A DNA stretch of 64,000 nt. Source: Thalassobaculum_A sp040219215 (GTDB lineage Bacteria; Pseudomonadota; Alphaproteobacteria; Thalassobaculales; Thalassobaculaceae). The stretch's first letter is position 1. Each line of letters begins with the position of its first letter. The notes below the pieces were generated by a model, which searched no databases, had not been told where the DNA came from, and saw nothing but the letters and a program-made list of their open reading frames with translations. The DNA lies in the NCBI RefSeq assembly GCF_040219215.1, contig NZ_JAVJSX010000044.1:124001-188000 (forward strand), read 5' to 3'. This document shows positions 9,008 through 17,740 of this stretch, piece by piece. Position numbers and translations under genes: made by a program.

Positions 9008-10126
9008 GTGACGGACGCAGATCGTCGTCGGACAACGTTGGAAGCGCTCGAGCGTCAGATCCTGTCGTTGAACCAGGACTTGCCCAGGATGTCCGGTAGT
9101 ACCCTGGCTGGCTTTGCCGCCGCGCTGGAGGTACATGCTCGCGAAGTCCGGGCGGGCCTTTCGGGCTCGCTGGCGCTCCGCGGCGTGGCGTCCGGCTCGG
9201 TGGCCGCAGTCGCTCAGCACGCGGTGACGCAGACCTGCCCGCTCATCCTCGCGCGCTTCGCGGCCTTGCTGCCAATACCGGCCGGTGACCGTCCGGAAGC
9301 CCGCGACGCCGATGAGGGAACGGCGGCCGAGTATGCGCAGGCGATCGCAGCCATGGCGGCGTGGGAGACGGCCGTGGGCCCGGACACCCGGTTGCGGTCG
9401 GCGATCCACCGGTGCCTGTCGACGATCGTTCAAGCGTGCCGAAGCTGTATCGAAGGGCACCTGAACGCCCGCAGCGACTCAGACATCCCTGACGTCCGGC
9501 AGTTGGCGGGCGATATCCTGCGGGTCGAGGCGATCGAGTGGGTGATCGGGATTGCGGGAGGCTCCGGCCAGTCAGAGCAGGTCCGGGCGCTGGCGCATCG
9601 AGCCGCCCGACAATCGGTGGTCTGGGCGGGCATGGTGTTCGAGCAGTTCAAGTCCCGGCCGGACGAAATGAGCCATTTCGACGCGGTGGCAACACTGTCG
9701 GCCGTCGACGATCTCCTGGTGATCATCCTGCAGGTGCTGGAGAGCGATCGTGACGAACGGCGATCCGGCAGTCACCCCTTCGTTCTGACGATCGGCGAGC
9801 AGGCGATGCAGGATTTCGTGAACGGACTTCAGCACATGACCGACCGCTATCTTAGGATTGCCGAGAAGCATCTGCGGACCGTCGGCCCGGCGGGTGACTT
9901 CGCCCAGTCGGTTCTGTCGGTGTTGCACCGGATCCTCTTGCTCGGTCACGCGCTGCGGGCGTCAGTTGAACTCGTGGGCATCCGCTTGAATCATGAAACG
10001 GCATTGACGCGGATGGTGGCAATGCGCGCAAAGCTGCGGGCATCCGTCAACGTGCCGGGGGCGCCGGAGTGCCATTTCACGCGTCTACGAGCACTGGACA
10101 TCGCCCTGACGGAGGTCGGAGCGTGA
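9008..10126 (+). CDS. Unknown all-helical protein, paralogue 2 of a tandem pair
   Basis: A 372-residue protein homologous over its whole length to the preceding gene. Shared blocks include IPD.RQLA..ILR.E, RAARQSV.WAG, SHFDAVATL.AVD, GSHPFVLTIGEQA and the RM..M...LRAS end. The many retained His, Asp, Glu and Arg residues suggest a conserved functional surface. The GTG start follows GGGGAGAGG. Spacing from paralogue 1 is 64 bases, consistent with one operon. The paralogues have diverged enough that this is an old duplication, not a recent one. No domain, signal peptide or catalytic motif is recognised. Function unknown. Confidence 0.82.
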   Translation: MTDADRRRTTLEALERQILSLNQDLPRMSGSTLAGFAAALEVHAREVRAGLSGSLALRGVASGSVAAVAQHAVTQTCPLILARFAALLPIPAGDRPEARDADEGTAAEYAQAIAAMAAWETAVGPDTRLRSAIHRCLSTIVQACRSCIEGHLNARSDSDIPDVRQLAGDILRVEAIEWVIGIAGGSGQSEQVRALAHRAARQSVVWAGMVFEQFKSRPDEMSHFDAVATLSAVDDLLVIILQVLESDRDERRSGSHPFVLTIGEQAMQDFVNGLQHMTDRYLRIAEKHLRTVGPAGDFAQSVLSVLHRILLLGHALRASVELVGIRLNHETALTRMVAMRAKLRASVNVPGAPECHFTRLRALDIALTEVGA

Positions 10127-10261
10127 CGTCCGGATTGACTTGCCAAGGCGATCAACGCTGGTCCGCGAGCGCCGATATGCACGGAAGTTGCAGCGGCGGA
10201 GGGCGACACCTGTTAACAACACAGGGACAGCCGGACAGGATTGGCCGCAAGACAAGACGAG

Positions 10262-11032
10262 ATGCCGTCCCTGATGAGTGACTCTGATATCCTGGCGCTG
10301 ACCCGTCTCAAACCAGTACGCTGTGACGTCGACCTGCACCATCTCACGCCGCGATCGTTTGATCGATTTGAGTTGATCGGTGGAGCACCGGGGATTCATC
10401 TTGGCCTGGATGCCAGCGGCTTTCCCGGCGTGCGGAAACTGTATGAACGCCACCACCGTTCGGTCTTCACGGAGTTGATCTGCCGCCTGGATGTCGACGG
10501 TCTCTTCGTCCCTGCGATTGATCTGCGGCACTGGTCATCCGCTGCGCTGTACCAGATCGCGTCGCGGGCTGGAGCGGTTTCTGACTCGGCTTGGCAATCC
10601 GTTGAAGCCGACATGGTATCCGCGCTCTGCGACAATCACTCTTGGAGCACGTTGCGCGACATTTTGGAACTCGACGGCGCTCCGGTCCGCGACGACGAAC
10701 GCGACGCCGCCGAGGAACTCAAGGCCGACTGGAACGGTCGCGGCTGGCTGGATGCCCTGTATGACCGCGACAAGCCTGCATTGAGCGAGATGCTTCGCGG
10801 CCTGCGTGAGGCCTGTCCGCTGCTGTCGGCCCAGATGGATCTGTTCTTTCTGCCGCTCGAGTTTCTCGAGTCGGTTCGGCGTGACCTGAGCGAGCGACTG
10901 ATGTCGGCGGGCCTTTCCGGTTTCGCCTTCAAAGACGCTTACGGGAATGGCGAGGCAATCCTGGTTGTCGACCCATCGGCGGTTCGTATCGTGTCGCGCC
11001 AGCCTCTGACCGACGCCGGCGCCGGTTCCTAG
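10262..11032 (+). CDS. Hypothetical protein, third gene of the unknown 7.8-11.0 kb cluster
   Basis: A 256-residue protein with no recognised domain. It is acidic, apparently soluble, with aromatic and His/Asp-rich stretches (LYERHHRSVF, LRHWSSAALY, WNGRGWLDALYDRD) and a beta-like C terminus (GEAILVVDPSAVRIVSRQPL). Start uncertain: ATG 10262 (MPSLMSDSD) or the ATG four codons later, neither with a strong ribosome-binding site. A TTG at 10241 is less likely. It follows paralogue 2 by 135 bases on the same strand and may belong to the same transcription unit. Coding is supported by length, GC-skewed third positions and absence of a better frame. Confidence 0.65.
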   Translation: MPSLMSDSDILALTRLKPVRCDVDLHHLTPRSFDRFELIGGAPGIHLGLDASGFPGVRKLYERHHRSVFTELICRLDVDGLFVPAIDLRHWSSAALYQIASRAGAVSDSAWQSVEADMVSALCDNHSWSTLRDILELDGAPVRDDERDAAEELKADWNGRGWLDALYDRDKPALSEMLRGLREACPLLSAQMDLFFLPLEFLESVRRDLSERLMSAGLSGFAFKDAYGNGEAILVVDPSAVRIVSRQPLTDAGAGS

Positions 11033-11137
11033 GCCTTCTACCCAATCCGGAGAATCCGCTTAAGATCGCCGTACCCATTTTTATCGCGCCCGCGCGTATG
11101 TTGCGGCGTGGATTTGGCCCTACCAGAGGAAACGACT

Positions 11138-12214
11138 ATGAAGACGCATCGCATCGCAAGCATTCCCGGTGATGGCATCGGCCCCGAGGTGATATCGGCG
11201 GGAGTTGAGGTGCTCAAGGCGGTGGCGCAGCGCGACGGCGGCTTTGCGTTGGAGGTCGAGACCTTTCCATGGGGCGCCGACTACTACCGGGCACACGGCG
11301 TCATGATGCCGGAGGACGGGGTTGATACCCTCCGAGCTTTCGACGCGATCTATTTCGGCTCGGCCGGCGATCCACACCTGCCGGACCACATCACCTTGTG
11401 GGGCCTGCGGCTCAAGATCTGCCAGACCCTGGACCAGTACGCCAACGTGCGGCCGTCACGGCTGTTGCCGGGTATCGACGGGCCGCTGAAAGGTGTTGGT
11501 CCGGACCGGCTCGATTGGGTGATCGTGCGGGAGAACTCCGAAGGCGAGTACGCCGGAGCCGGCGGACGGGTCCATCAGGGGCTGCCCGAAGAGGTCGGGC
11601 TGGACGTATCGGTGTTCACCCGGGTCGGGGTCGAACGGATCCAGCGCTTCGCCTTCGAACTGGCCCGCAGCCGGCCGCGCAAGCTGCTGACCCTGGTGAC
11701 CAAGTCGAATGCGCAACGCCACGGCATGGTGTTCTGGGACGCGGTGTTCGACGGCATCAAGGGCGACTATCCCGATGTCCGGACCGACAAGATGCTGGTC
11801 GACGCCATGACGACCCGAATGGTCCTGAAGCCGGAGAGTCTCGATACGGTGGTCGCCACCAATCTGCACGCCGACGTGCTGTCGGATCTGGCGGCGGCCC
11901 TCTCCGGTTCGCTCGGCATCGCTCCCACCGGGAACCTTCGGCCGGAGCGTGACGGTCCTTCGATGTTCGAGCCAATCCACGGCTCGGCGTTTGACATCAT
12001 GGGCCAGGGCATCGCCAACCCGATCGGGTCGTTCTGGAGTGCCGCCATGATGCTGGAGCACATCGGAGAGCCGCAGGCGGCGGCCCGTTTGATGACCGCG
12101 GTTGAACGGGTCACCGCCGCCGGCAAGACAATGCCGCGTGATCTGGGCGGTACCGCAACGACCCGCCAGGTCACCGACGCCGTGCTTGAGGCGCTGCGCG
12201 GCGACAACGTCTGA
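11138..12214 (+). CDS. Isopropylmalate/isocitrate-family dehydrogenase, tartrate dehydrogenase-like (TtuC type)
   Basis: NAD-dependent beta-decarboxylating dehydrogenase, 358 residues. Family marks are the start IASIPGDGIGPEV, ENSEGEYAGAGGR (phosphate/substrate loop), the Lys in TLVTKSNAQRHG, the metal-binding DAMTTRMVLKP and DVLSDLAAAL segments, and the cofactor loop EPIHGSAFDIMGQGIANP. The GSAGDP and DHITLWGLRLKICQTLDQYANVRP segments fit the tartrate dehydrogenase/decarboxylase and D-malate dehydrogenase group rather than LeuB. Likely substrates are tartrate, D-malate or a related 2-hydroxyacid. The ATG at 11138 follows AGAGGA. A GTG ten codons earlier is less good. Stands alone, without leu genes. 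Confidence 0.85.
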   Translation: MKTHRIASIPGDGIGPEVISAGVEVLKAVAQRDGGFALEVETFPWGADYYRAHGVMMPEDGVDTLRAFDAIYFGSAGDPHLPDHITLWGLRLKICQTLDQYANVRPSRLLPGIDGPLKGVGPDRLDWVIVRENSEGEYAGAGGRVHQGLPEEVGLDVSVFTRVGVERIQRFAFELARSRPRKLLTLVTKSNAQRHGMVFWDAVFDGIKGDYPDVRTDKMLVDAMTTRMVLKPESLDTVVATNLHADVLSDLAAALSGSLGIAPTGNLRPERDGPSMFEPIHGSAFDIMGQGIANPIGSFWSAAMMLEHIGEPQAAARLMTAVERVTAAGKTMPRDLGGTATTRQVTDAVLEALRGDNV

Positions 12215-12295
12215 CCGCAGGCAGCCATACCGCGGAACCATCACGGCTCCTTGTGAGTTTGCCCGTCATGTCCATGGAGGATATGGAGGGATCGG

Positions 12296-12601
12296 GTGAA
12301 TCGTCGGTGGTTGATCATCTGCACCGCTCTCGTTCTCGCAGTGGTGGCTGGCGGTGTGGCGGCAGGCGTTCCGTTGTGGCTGGCGAAGATGGAAGCGAGC
12401 CAACCGATGTATCGAGCGCCGTCGTCGGATCTGGAACAGTCGCGGCAGGCGGTTCTGGAGGCGATGGACCGGACGCTGTCGGACATTTCGCAGCGCGCTG
12501 AGTCACTCGATGCGCTCGGTGGCCTGCTGGTCGATGCGGGCCAACGACGGGAGCGCTCGCCGCTGGTTCCCGCGTCACAGAACAGTGGTCGAGCGCGATA
12601 A
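12296..12601 (+). CDS. Small membrane-anchored hypothetical protein
   Basis: A 101-residue frame starting at a GTG that follows GGAGGG by five bases. It has one N-terminal hydrophobic helix (about residues 5-27, WLIICTALVLAVVAGGVAAG) and a soluble tail with a helical, possibly coiled segment (QSRQAVLEAMDRTLSDISQR). No family recognised. It may be anchored in the inner membrane with the tail in the periplasm. It lies between the dehydrogenase and the regulatory region of the urea transporter. Coding is moderately supported by the ribosome-binding site and the sensible topology. The last 25 residues are low complexity. Confidence 0.5.
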   Translation: MNRRWLIICTALVLAVVAGGVAAGVPLWLAKMEASQPMYRAPSSDLEQSRQAVLEAMDRTLSDISQRAESLDALGGLLVDAGQRRERSPLVPASQNSGRAR

Positions 12602-12602
12602 A

Positions 12603-12651
12603 ATTGTGCACCGCCTACGTCGATGCCTAAATCAACGACATTGTGCATCGC
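12603..12651 (+). promoter_or_regulatory. Direct repeat ATTGTGCAYCGC, candidate NtrC-type enhancer half-sites
   Basis: Two copies of ATTGTGCA(C/T)CGC occur at 12603-12614 and 12640-12651, about 90-125 bases upstream of the sigma-54 type promoter of the urt operon. GTGCA is the core of NtrC half-sites, and an activator bound here would be well placed for an NtrC-like protein. The repeats are direct rather than the classical inverted arrangement, so assignment to NtrC is tentative. Confidence 0.35.
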
Positions 12652-12728
12652 AATATTATCAGCGCTCTATGAACACTGGTCCAATATAATAATAAATAAT
12701 TTCAATGAGATAACGTGAAGTCACTTCC

Positions 12729-12745
12729 AAGGCACACCTCTTGCA
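12729..12745 (+). promoter_or_regulatory. Sigma-54 (RpoN) -24/-12 promoter of urtABCDE
   Basis: The sequence AAGGCACACCTCTTGCA has GG and GC separated by exactly 10 bases, matching the RpoN consensus (TGGCAC-N5-TTGC). It lies in a 200-base intergenic region just after an AT-rich stretch (about 12650-12715) that could bind IHF. It is 59 bases upstream of the urtA start. Sigma-54 with NtrC is the known control of urea transport under nitrogen limitation, so location and motif agree. Confidence 0.72.
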
Positions 12746-12803
12746 CCGCATCACTCATCGCGGGCGAGGGGGCTCCCCGTGAAACAACATGAGGAGGCGG
12801 GGA

Positions 12804-14102
12804 GTGAAAGCACACTTCCGGACAAATTTGGTAGCCGCGGCGGCGCTCGCAGCAGGAACCCTGTTCGGTGCCCATACCGCGTCGGCGGCAGAGGACACCA
12901 TCAAGGTCGGTATCCTGCATTCACTGTCGGGCACCATGGCGATCAGCGAGACCACGCTGAAGGACGTCATGCTGATGCTGATCGAACAACAGAACGCCAA
13001 GGGCGGCCTGCTGGGCAAGAAGCTCGAGGCGGTGGTTGTCGATCCGGCGTCGAACTGGCCGCTGTTCGCCGAAAAAGCGCGCGAACTGATCGCCGGCCAG
13101 AAGGTGTCGGCGGTCTTCGGCTGCTGGACCAGCGTGTCGCGCAAGTCGGTTCTGCCGGTGTTCGAGGAACTGAACAGCGTGCTGTTCTATCCGGTGCAGT
13201 ACGAGGGTGAGGAGAGCCAGCGCAACGTGTTCTACACGGGGGCGGCACCGAACCAGCAGGCTATTCCGGCGGTCGACTATCTGCGCGACGTCGAAGGCGT
13301 GAAGCGTTGGGTGCTCGCCGGCACCGACTATGTCTACCCGCGGACCACCAACAAGGTGCTTGAGACCTATCTCAAGGACAGCGGCGTTCCGGCCGAAGAC
13401 ATCATGATCAACTACACGCCGTTCGGTCATTCCGATTGGCAAACCATCGTCGCCGAGATCAAGAAGTTCGGCTCGGCGGGCAAGAAGACCGCGGTGGTGT
13501 CGACCATCAACGGCGACGCCAACGTGCCGTTCTACAAGGAACTGGCCAACCAGGGCATCAAGGCCCAGGACATTCCGGTCGTGGCCTTCTCGGTCGGTGA
13601 AGAGGAACTCGCCGGCATCGACACCGGCCCGCTGGTCGGACATCTGGCGGCGTGGAACTACTTCATGTCGGTCCCGGCACCGGAGAATGCCGAGTTCATC
13701 AAGTCCTGGCAGGCGTTCACCAAGAACGACAAGCGGGTCAGCAACGATCCCATGGAAGCCCACTACATCGGCTTCAACATGTGGGTGAAGGCGGTCGAGA
13801 AGGCCGGTACCGTGGCTCCCGATGCGGTCATCGACGCGCTCGTCGGTGTCGCCGTGCCGAACCTGACCGGCGGCTACTCGGCGATGATGCCGAACCACCA
13901 CATCACCAAGCCGGTCCTGATCGGCGAGATCCAGGACAATGGCCAGTTCGACGTGGTGTGGAAGACCTCAGGTCTGGTTCCGGGTGACGCCTGGTCGGAC
14001 TTCCTGCCGGACTCCAAGGACCTGATCGCGGATTGGCGGAAGCCGATGTCGTGCGGGAACTTCAACGTCGCGACCGGCAAGTGCGGCGGCAAGGGCAGCT
14101 GA
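12804..14102 (+). CDS. urtA: Urea ABC transporter, periplasmic substrate-binding protein
   Basis: High-affinity urea-binding protein of the UrtABCDE transporter, 432 residues. A signal peptide (to about residue 30, ending TASAAED) is followed by the type I periplasmic-binding fold. Family marks are IKVGILHSLSGTMAISE, the VVVDPASNWPLFAEKARELI segment, VFGCWTSVSRKSVLPVFE, FYPVQYEGEE and YTGAAPNQQAIPAVDYL, all typical of UrtA/AmiC-like proteins. GTG 12804 is chosen because GAGGAGG sits six bases upstream. The ATG at 12789 overlaps that site. First gene of the operon behind a sigma-54 promoter. A strong stem-loop separates it from urtB, as often found after abundant binding-protein genes. Confidence 0.95.
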   Translation: MKAHFRTNLVAAAALAAGTLFGAHTASAAEDTIKVGILHSLSGTMAISETTLKDVMLMLIEQQNAKGGLLGKKLEAVVVDPASNWPLFAEKARELIAGQKVSAVFGCWTSVSRKSVLPVFEELNSVLFYPVQYEGEESQRNVFYTGAAPNQQAIPAVDYLRDVEGVKRWVLAGTDYVYPRTTNKVLETYLKDSGVPAEDIMINYTPFGHSDWQTIVAEIKKFGSAGKKTAVVSTINGDANVPFYKELANQGIKAQDIPVVAFSVGEEELAGIDTGPLVGHLAAWNYFMSVPAPENAEFIKSWQAFTKNDKRVSNDPMEAHYIGFNMWVKAVEKAGTVAPDAVIDALVGVAVPNLTGGYSAMMPNHHITKPVLIGEIQDNGQFDVVWKTSGLVPGDAWSDFLPDSKDLIADWRKPMSCGNFNVATGKCGGKGS

Positions 14103-14129
14103 CGCCCGACACCGTGTGATCTGGACGTG

Positions 14130-14159
14130 CCCCGGGACGCAGAGAGCGCTGTCCCGGGG
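14130..14159 (+). promoter_or_regulatory. Stem-loop between urtA and urtB
   Basis: A perfect 9-base-pair stem, CCCCGGGAC (14130-14138) pairing with GTCCCGGGG (14151-14159), with a 12-base loop. No T-run follows, so it is more likely an mRNA-stabilising or partial-attenuation hairpin that raises urtA transcript over the permease genes than a full terminator. This role is inference from position. Confidence 0.6.
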
Positions 14160-14211
14160 GCGGCCTGATCCCCCCATCTCCGAACGGGCTCAGCCCCGGG
14201 AGACCCAGTTC

Positions 14212-15834
14212 ATGCCCTTCGGAACCATCGTCCGGCGGACCGTGCTTGCGGTCGCCCTGTTGATCGCCGGAGCGGCCGGCGTCAAGGCCGACTCCGACAC
14301 GTTGCGGGGCCGGATCGGCGCGCTGGCGACCGCGGATTTCGCGGCCAAGGAAGCAATCATCAACGAACTGGCCGCGGCCGGTGATGCGTCGGCGGTTCCC
14401 GCCCTGACCGCGTTGGGCAATGGCGACCTGCAGCTTCGCAAGTCGGACGGCAAGGTCGTCATCGCCGTGCGCGACGGCAACTCCTACAGGGCGGTCGACC
14501 CGATCACGGCCGAAGACTTCGGCTCTGTTGAGCGGTCGACCCTCGACAGGATCCGGGTGAACAACAACCTGCGCCGGGTGATCAGCGCGGTGGTCGGGTC
14601 GCTTACCCTGCGCAGCAGGGATCCGTCGGTGCGCCGCGCGGCGGCCGATGCGGTGTTCAAGAGCCGTGACGCCAGCGCGCTGGACGTCCTGGATGAGGCG
14701 ATCGCCGCGGAAACCGATGACGGCATCCGGCGTCGAATGGTCCTGGCGAGGGCCGCCGCGATCCTGCAGACCGGCCGGCCCGAAGCCGAAAAGCTGGCGG
14801 CGATCGCGGTGGTGGCCGAGCACGGCAACCAGGATGCCAAGGACCTGCTGTCGTCGGTTGCCGCTTCCGCCGACGGCGAGGTCAAGCGCAAGGCGGCGGC
14901 GGCCATTGCCCTGATCGAGCAGTCGCTGGCGATGTGGTCGGTTGGCCAGAACATCTGGTACGGCCTGTCGCTGGGATCGGTGCTGCTGCTCGCGGCCATC
15001 GGGCTTGCCATCACCTTCGGGGTGATGGGCGTGATCAACATGGCGCACGGCGAGATGGTCATGATCGGCGCCTATGTCACCTTCATGGTGCAGGAGGTGA
15101 TCCGTACCTCGGCGCCGGCGCTGTTCGACGTGTCGCTGCTGATTGCGCTGCCATTGGCGTTCCTGACGGCGGGCGCGGTCGGCGTGGTGATCGAGCGTGG
15201 GATCATCCGTTGGCTCTATGGCCGGCCGCTTGAGACGTTGCTGGCGACCTGGGGATTGTCGCTGGTGCTGCAACAGGCCGTGCGATCGATCTTCGGCCCC
15301 ACCAACCGTGAGGTCGGCGCACCGAGCTGGATGAGCGGGGCATTCGAGCTGGGCGGGCTGACCCTGACCTACGGGCGGGTGTGGATCATCGTGTTCGCGA
15401 TCGCGGTGTTCATTCTCCTGCTGGTGGTACTGAAGCGGACCGCCTTCGGGTTGCAGATGCGCGCGGTTACACAGAACCGTCGGATGGCCAGTTCGATGGG
15501 CATCCGCACAACCTGGGTCGACGCGCTGACCTTCGGCCTCGGCTCCGGTGTCGCCGGCATTGCCGGGGTGGCGCTGTCGCAGATCGACAACGTCAGCCCG
15601 AATCTCGGGCAGTCCTACATTATCGATAGCTTCATGGTGGTGGTGTTCGGCGGGGTCGGGAACCTCTGGGGAACCCTGGTCGGCGCGTTCACCCTCGGGG
15701 TCGTCAACAAGTTCCTGGAGCCCTATGCCGGCGCGGTTCTCGGCAAGATCCTGGTGCTGGTCTTCATCATCCTGTTCATCCAGAAGCGGCCGCGCGGCAT
15801 GTTCGCCCTGAAGGGCCGGGCGGTGGAATCATGA
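14212..15834 (+). CDS. urtB: Urea ABC transporter permease
   Basis: Inner-membrane permease of the urea transporter, 540 residues. After a signal-like N terminus (MPFGTIVRRTVLAVALLIAG) comes a periplasmic, helical-repeat-like domain (to about residue 240) typical of UrtB and absent from LivH. The permease core follows, from VGQNIWYGLSLGSVLLLAAIG to KRPRGMFALKGR, with INMAHGEMVMIGAY and the cytoplasmic-loop segment MASSMGIRT that contacts the ATPases. The ATG at 14212 fits the usual start. A longer frame from 14116 would put the hairpin inside the gene. The stop overlaps urtC by four bases (ATGA). Confidence 0.94.
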   Translation: MPFGTIVRRTVLAVALLIAGAAGVKADSDTLRGRIGALATADFAAKEAIINELAAAGDASAVPALTALGNGDLQLRKSDGKVVIAVRDGNSYRAVDPITAEDFGSVERSTLDRIRVNNNLRRVISAVVGSLTLRSRDPSVRRAAADAVFKSRDASALDVLDEAIAAETDDGIRRRMVLARAAAILQTGRPEAEKLAAIAVVAEHGNQDAKDLLSSVAASADGEVKRKAAAAIALIEQSLAMWSVGQNIWYGLSLGSVLLLAAIGLAITFGVMGVINMAHGEMVMIGAYVTFMVQEVIRTSAPALFDVSLLIALPLAFLTAGAVGVVIERGIIRWLYGRPLETLLATWGLSLVLQQAVRSIFGPTNREVGAPSWMSGAFELGGLTLTYGRVWIIVFAIAVFILLLVVLKRTAFGLQMRAVTQNRRMASSMGIRTTWVDALTFGLGSGVAGIAGVALSQIDNVSPNLGQSYIIDSFMVVVFGGVGNLWGTLVGAFTLGVVNKFLEPYAGAVLGKILVLVFIILFIQKRPRGMFALKGRAVES

Positions 15835-16982
15835 GAGCCGCGGCAATGCCCCTGGGCCTCAGCCGGGTCGGCGTTGCGTTCCTGGTGTCGCTTGGCGTGG
15901 CGGCGGTTCTGGTACCGGTTCTGAACCTGTCGGTCGCCTCGGACTCGGCATGGCACGTGTCGACCACCAACGTGGTGCTGTTCGGCAAATACCTCTGCTA
16001 TGCCTTGCTGGCGCTGTCGATCGACCTGGTCTGGGGATACTGCGGCATCCTCAGCCTTGGGCATGGCGCCTTCTTCGCCCTCGGCGGGTACGCGATGGGC
16101 ATGCACCTGATGCGCGAGATCGGCAGCCGTGGCGTCTACGGCAACCCGGTCCTGCCGGACTTCATGGTGTTTCTGAACTGGAAGGAGTTGCCCTGGTATT
16201 GGCACGGCTTCGACCAGTTCTGGTTCGCCGCCGTGATGGTGGTGGTGGCGCCCGGTGCGCTCGCCTTCGTCTTTGGGGCATTCGCCTTCCGCTCGCGGGT
16301 CACCGGGGTGTATCTCTCGATCATCACCCAGGCGATGACGTTCGCCCTGCTGCTGGCGTTCTTCCGCAACGACATGGGGTTCGGCGGCAACAACGGTCTG
16401 ACCGACTTCAAGGACGTGCTGGGCTTCGATCTGCAGCAGAATACGACGCGCTGCGGTCTTTTCGCCCTGTCGGCGGTTGCGCTCGCCGGTGGCTTCCTGG
16501 TGTGCCGCGCCATCGTTTCCAGCAAGCTCGGCAAGGTGCTGGTGGCGGTCCGTGACGCCGAGAGCCGGACACGTTTCATCGGCTACCGGGTGGAGCACTA
16601 CAAGCTGTTCGTTTTCACCGTGTCGGCAATGATGGCCGGTATCGCCGGGGCGCTCTACGTGCCGCAGGTCGGGATCATCAATCCCGGCGAATTCGCGCCT
16701 GCCAACTCGATCGAGGCGGTGATCTGGGTCGCGGTTGGCGGGCGGGGGACGCTGGTCGGTGCGGCACTCGGGGCGCTGGTCGTCAACGTCGGCAAGAGCT
16801 GGTTCACCGGTGCTCTGCCGGAACTGTGGCTGTTCGCGCTGGGCGGTCTGTTCATCGTCGTGACGCTGTTCCTGCCGAAGGGCCTGCTGGGCCTGGTCCG
16901 ATCCCGGCGGCCGGTGCCTGCCGGACCGACAGAGGCGCCGGAGGCCAAGATGAATACCATCGACCGGCAGGCGGCGGAGTAG
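15831..16982 (+). CDS. urtC: Urea ABC transporter permease
   Basis: Second permease subunit of the urea transporter, 383 residues, LivM-like with about ten hydrophobic segments. Family marks are YALLALSIDLVWGYCGILSLGHGAFFALGGYAMGMHLM, split here as the SLGHGAFFALGGYAMG block, the UrtC-typical insert FMVFLNWKELPWYWHGFDQFW (residues about 115-135), NNGLTDFKD, and the ATPase-contact segment RTRFIGYRVEHYK. The ATG overlaps the urtB stop. A GATG spacing of four bases leads to urtD. It forms a heterodimeric channel with UrtB. Confidence 0.94.
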   Translation: MRAAAMPLGLSRVGVAFLVSLGVAAVLVPVLNLSVASDSAWHVSTTNVVLFGKYLCYALLALSIDLVWGYCGILSLGHGAFFALGGYAMGMHLMREIGSRGVYGNPVLPDFMVFLNWKELPWYWHGFDQFWFAAVMVVVAPGALAFVFGAFAFRSRVTGVYLSIITQAMTFALLLAFFRNDMGFGGNNGLTDFKDVLGFDLQQNTTRCGLFALSAVALAGGFLVCRAIVSSKLGKVLVAVRDAESRTRFIGYRVEHYKLFVFTVSAMMAGIAGALYVPQVGIINPGEFAPANSIEAVIWVAVGGRGTLVGAALGALVVNVGKSWFTGALPELWLFALGGLFIVVTLFLPKGLLGLVRSRRPVPAGPTEAPEAKMNTIDRQAAE

Positions 16983-16986
16983 GGCG

Positions 16987-17736
16987 ATGACCGAGCTTTC
17001 CAAATCCCTGCTGTACCTTGACGGTGTCACTGTGAGTTTCGATGGGTTCCGTGCGTTGAACAATCTGTCGCTGGTGGTTGGCCGCGGCGAGATGCGTGCG
17101 ATCATCGGCCCGAACGGTGCCGGCAAGACCACGATGATGGACGTGATCACCGGCAAGACCCGTCCGGACAAGGGCGACGTGCTGTTCAACGGCGAGCGCG
17201 ACCTGACCAAGCTGGACGAGGCGGCGATCGCCGAGTTGGGCATCGGCCGGAAGTTCCAGCGCCCGACGGTGTTCGAGAGCCATAGCGTGCTCGACAACAT
17301 CGTGCTGGCCCTGGAGGGGCCGCGTGGCGTGTTCTCCAGTCTGTTCGCCCGCCTGACCGGACGGGAACGCGACCGTGTCGATGAGGTGCTGGCCACCATT
17401 CGTCTGACGGACCGCCGCGACGCGTTGGCGGGTAGCCTGTCGCACGGCCAGAAGCAATGGCTGGAGATCGGCATGCTGTTAGCCCAGGATCCGGCCCTGC
17501 TGCTGGTCGACGAGCCGGCCGCGGGCATGACCGATGCCGAAACGGCCGAGACCGCGGCGTTGCTGCGGCGGATCGCCGAAACCCATTCCGTGGTCGTGGT
17601 CGAGCACGACATGACATTCGTGCGCGACCTCGGCGTTCGGGTGACCGTGCTGCACGAAGGCTCGGTCCTGGCCGAGGGGTCGTTGGATCAGGTCAGCGCC
17701 GACGAGCGTGTCATCGAAGTTTACCTGGGGCGATAA
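16987..17736 (+). CDS. urtD: Urea ABC transporter ATP-binding protein
   Basis: ATPase of the urea transporter, 249 residues, LivG-like. Walker A is GPNGAGKTT (about 43-51), the Q-loop region lies near RKFQRPTVFE, the signature is SLSHGQKQWLEIG (SHGQ rather than SGGQ, as usual in UrtD), Walker B is LLLVDEPAAGM, and the switch His is in VVVEHDM. The FQRPTVFESHSVLDNI segment and the SHGQKQWLEIGMLL signature distinguish UrtD from LivG. It starts four bases after urtC and ends four bases before urtE. Confidence 0.94.
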   Translation: MTELSKSLLYLDGVTVSFDGFRALNNLSLVVGRGEMRAIIGPNGAGKTTMMDVITGKTRPDKGDVLFNGERDLTKLDEAAIAELGIGRKFQRPTVFESHSVLDNIVLALEGPRGVFSSLFARLTGRERDRVDEVLATIRLTDRRDALAGSLSHGQKQWLEIGMLLAQDPALLLVDEPAAGMTDAETAETAALLRRIAETHSVVVVEHDMTFVRDLGVRVTVLHEGSVLAEGSLDQVSADERVIEVYLGR

Positions 17737-17740
17737 GGCG

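Noticed and set aside
15723..17612. 629-codon open frame antisense to urtC/urtD
   Set aside because: It is an antisense shadow in GC-rich DNA. urtC and urtD carry all family motifs.
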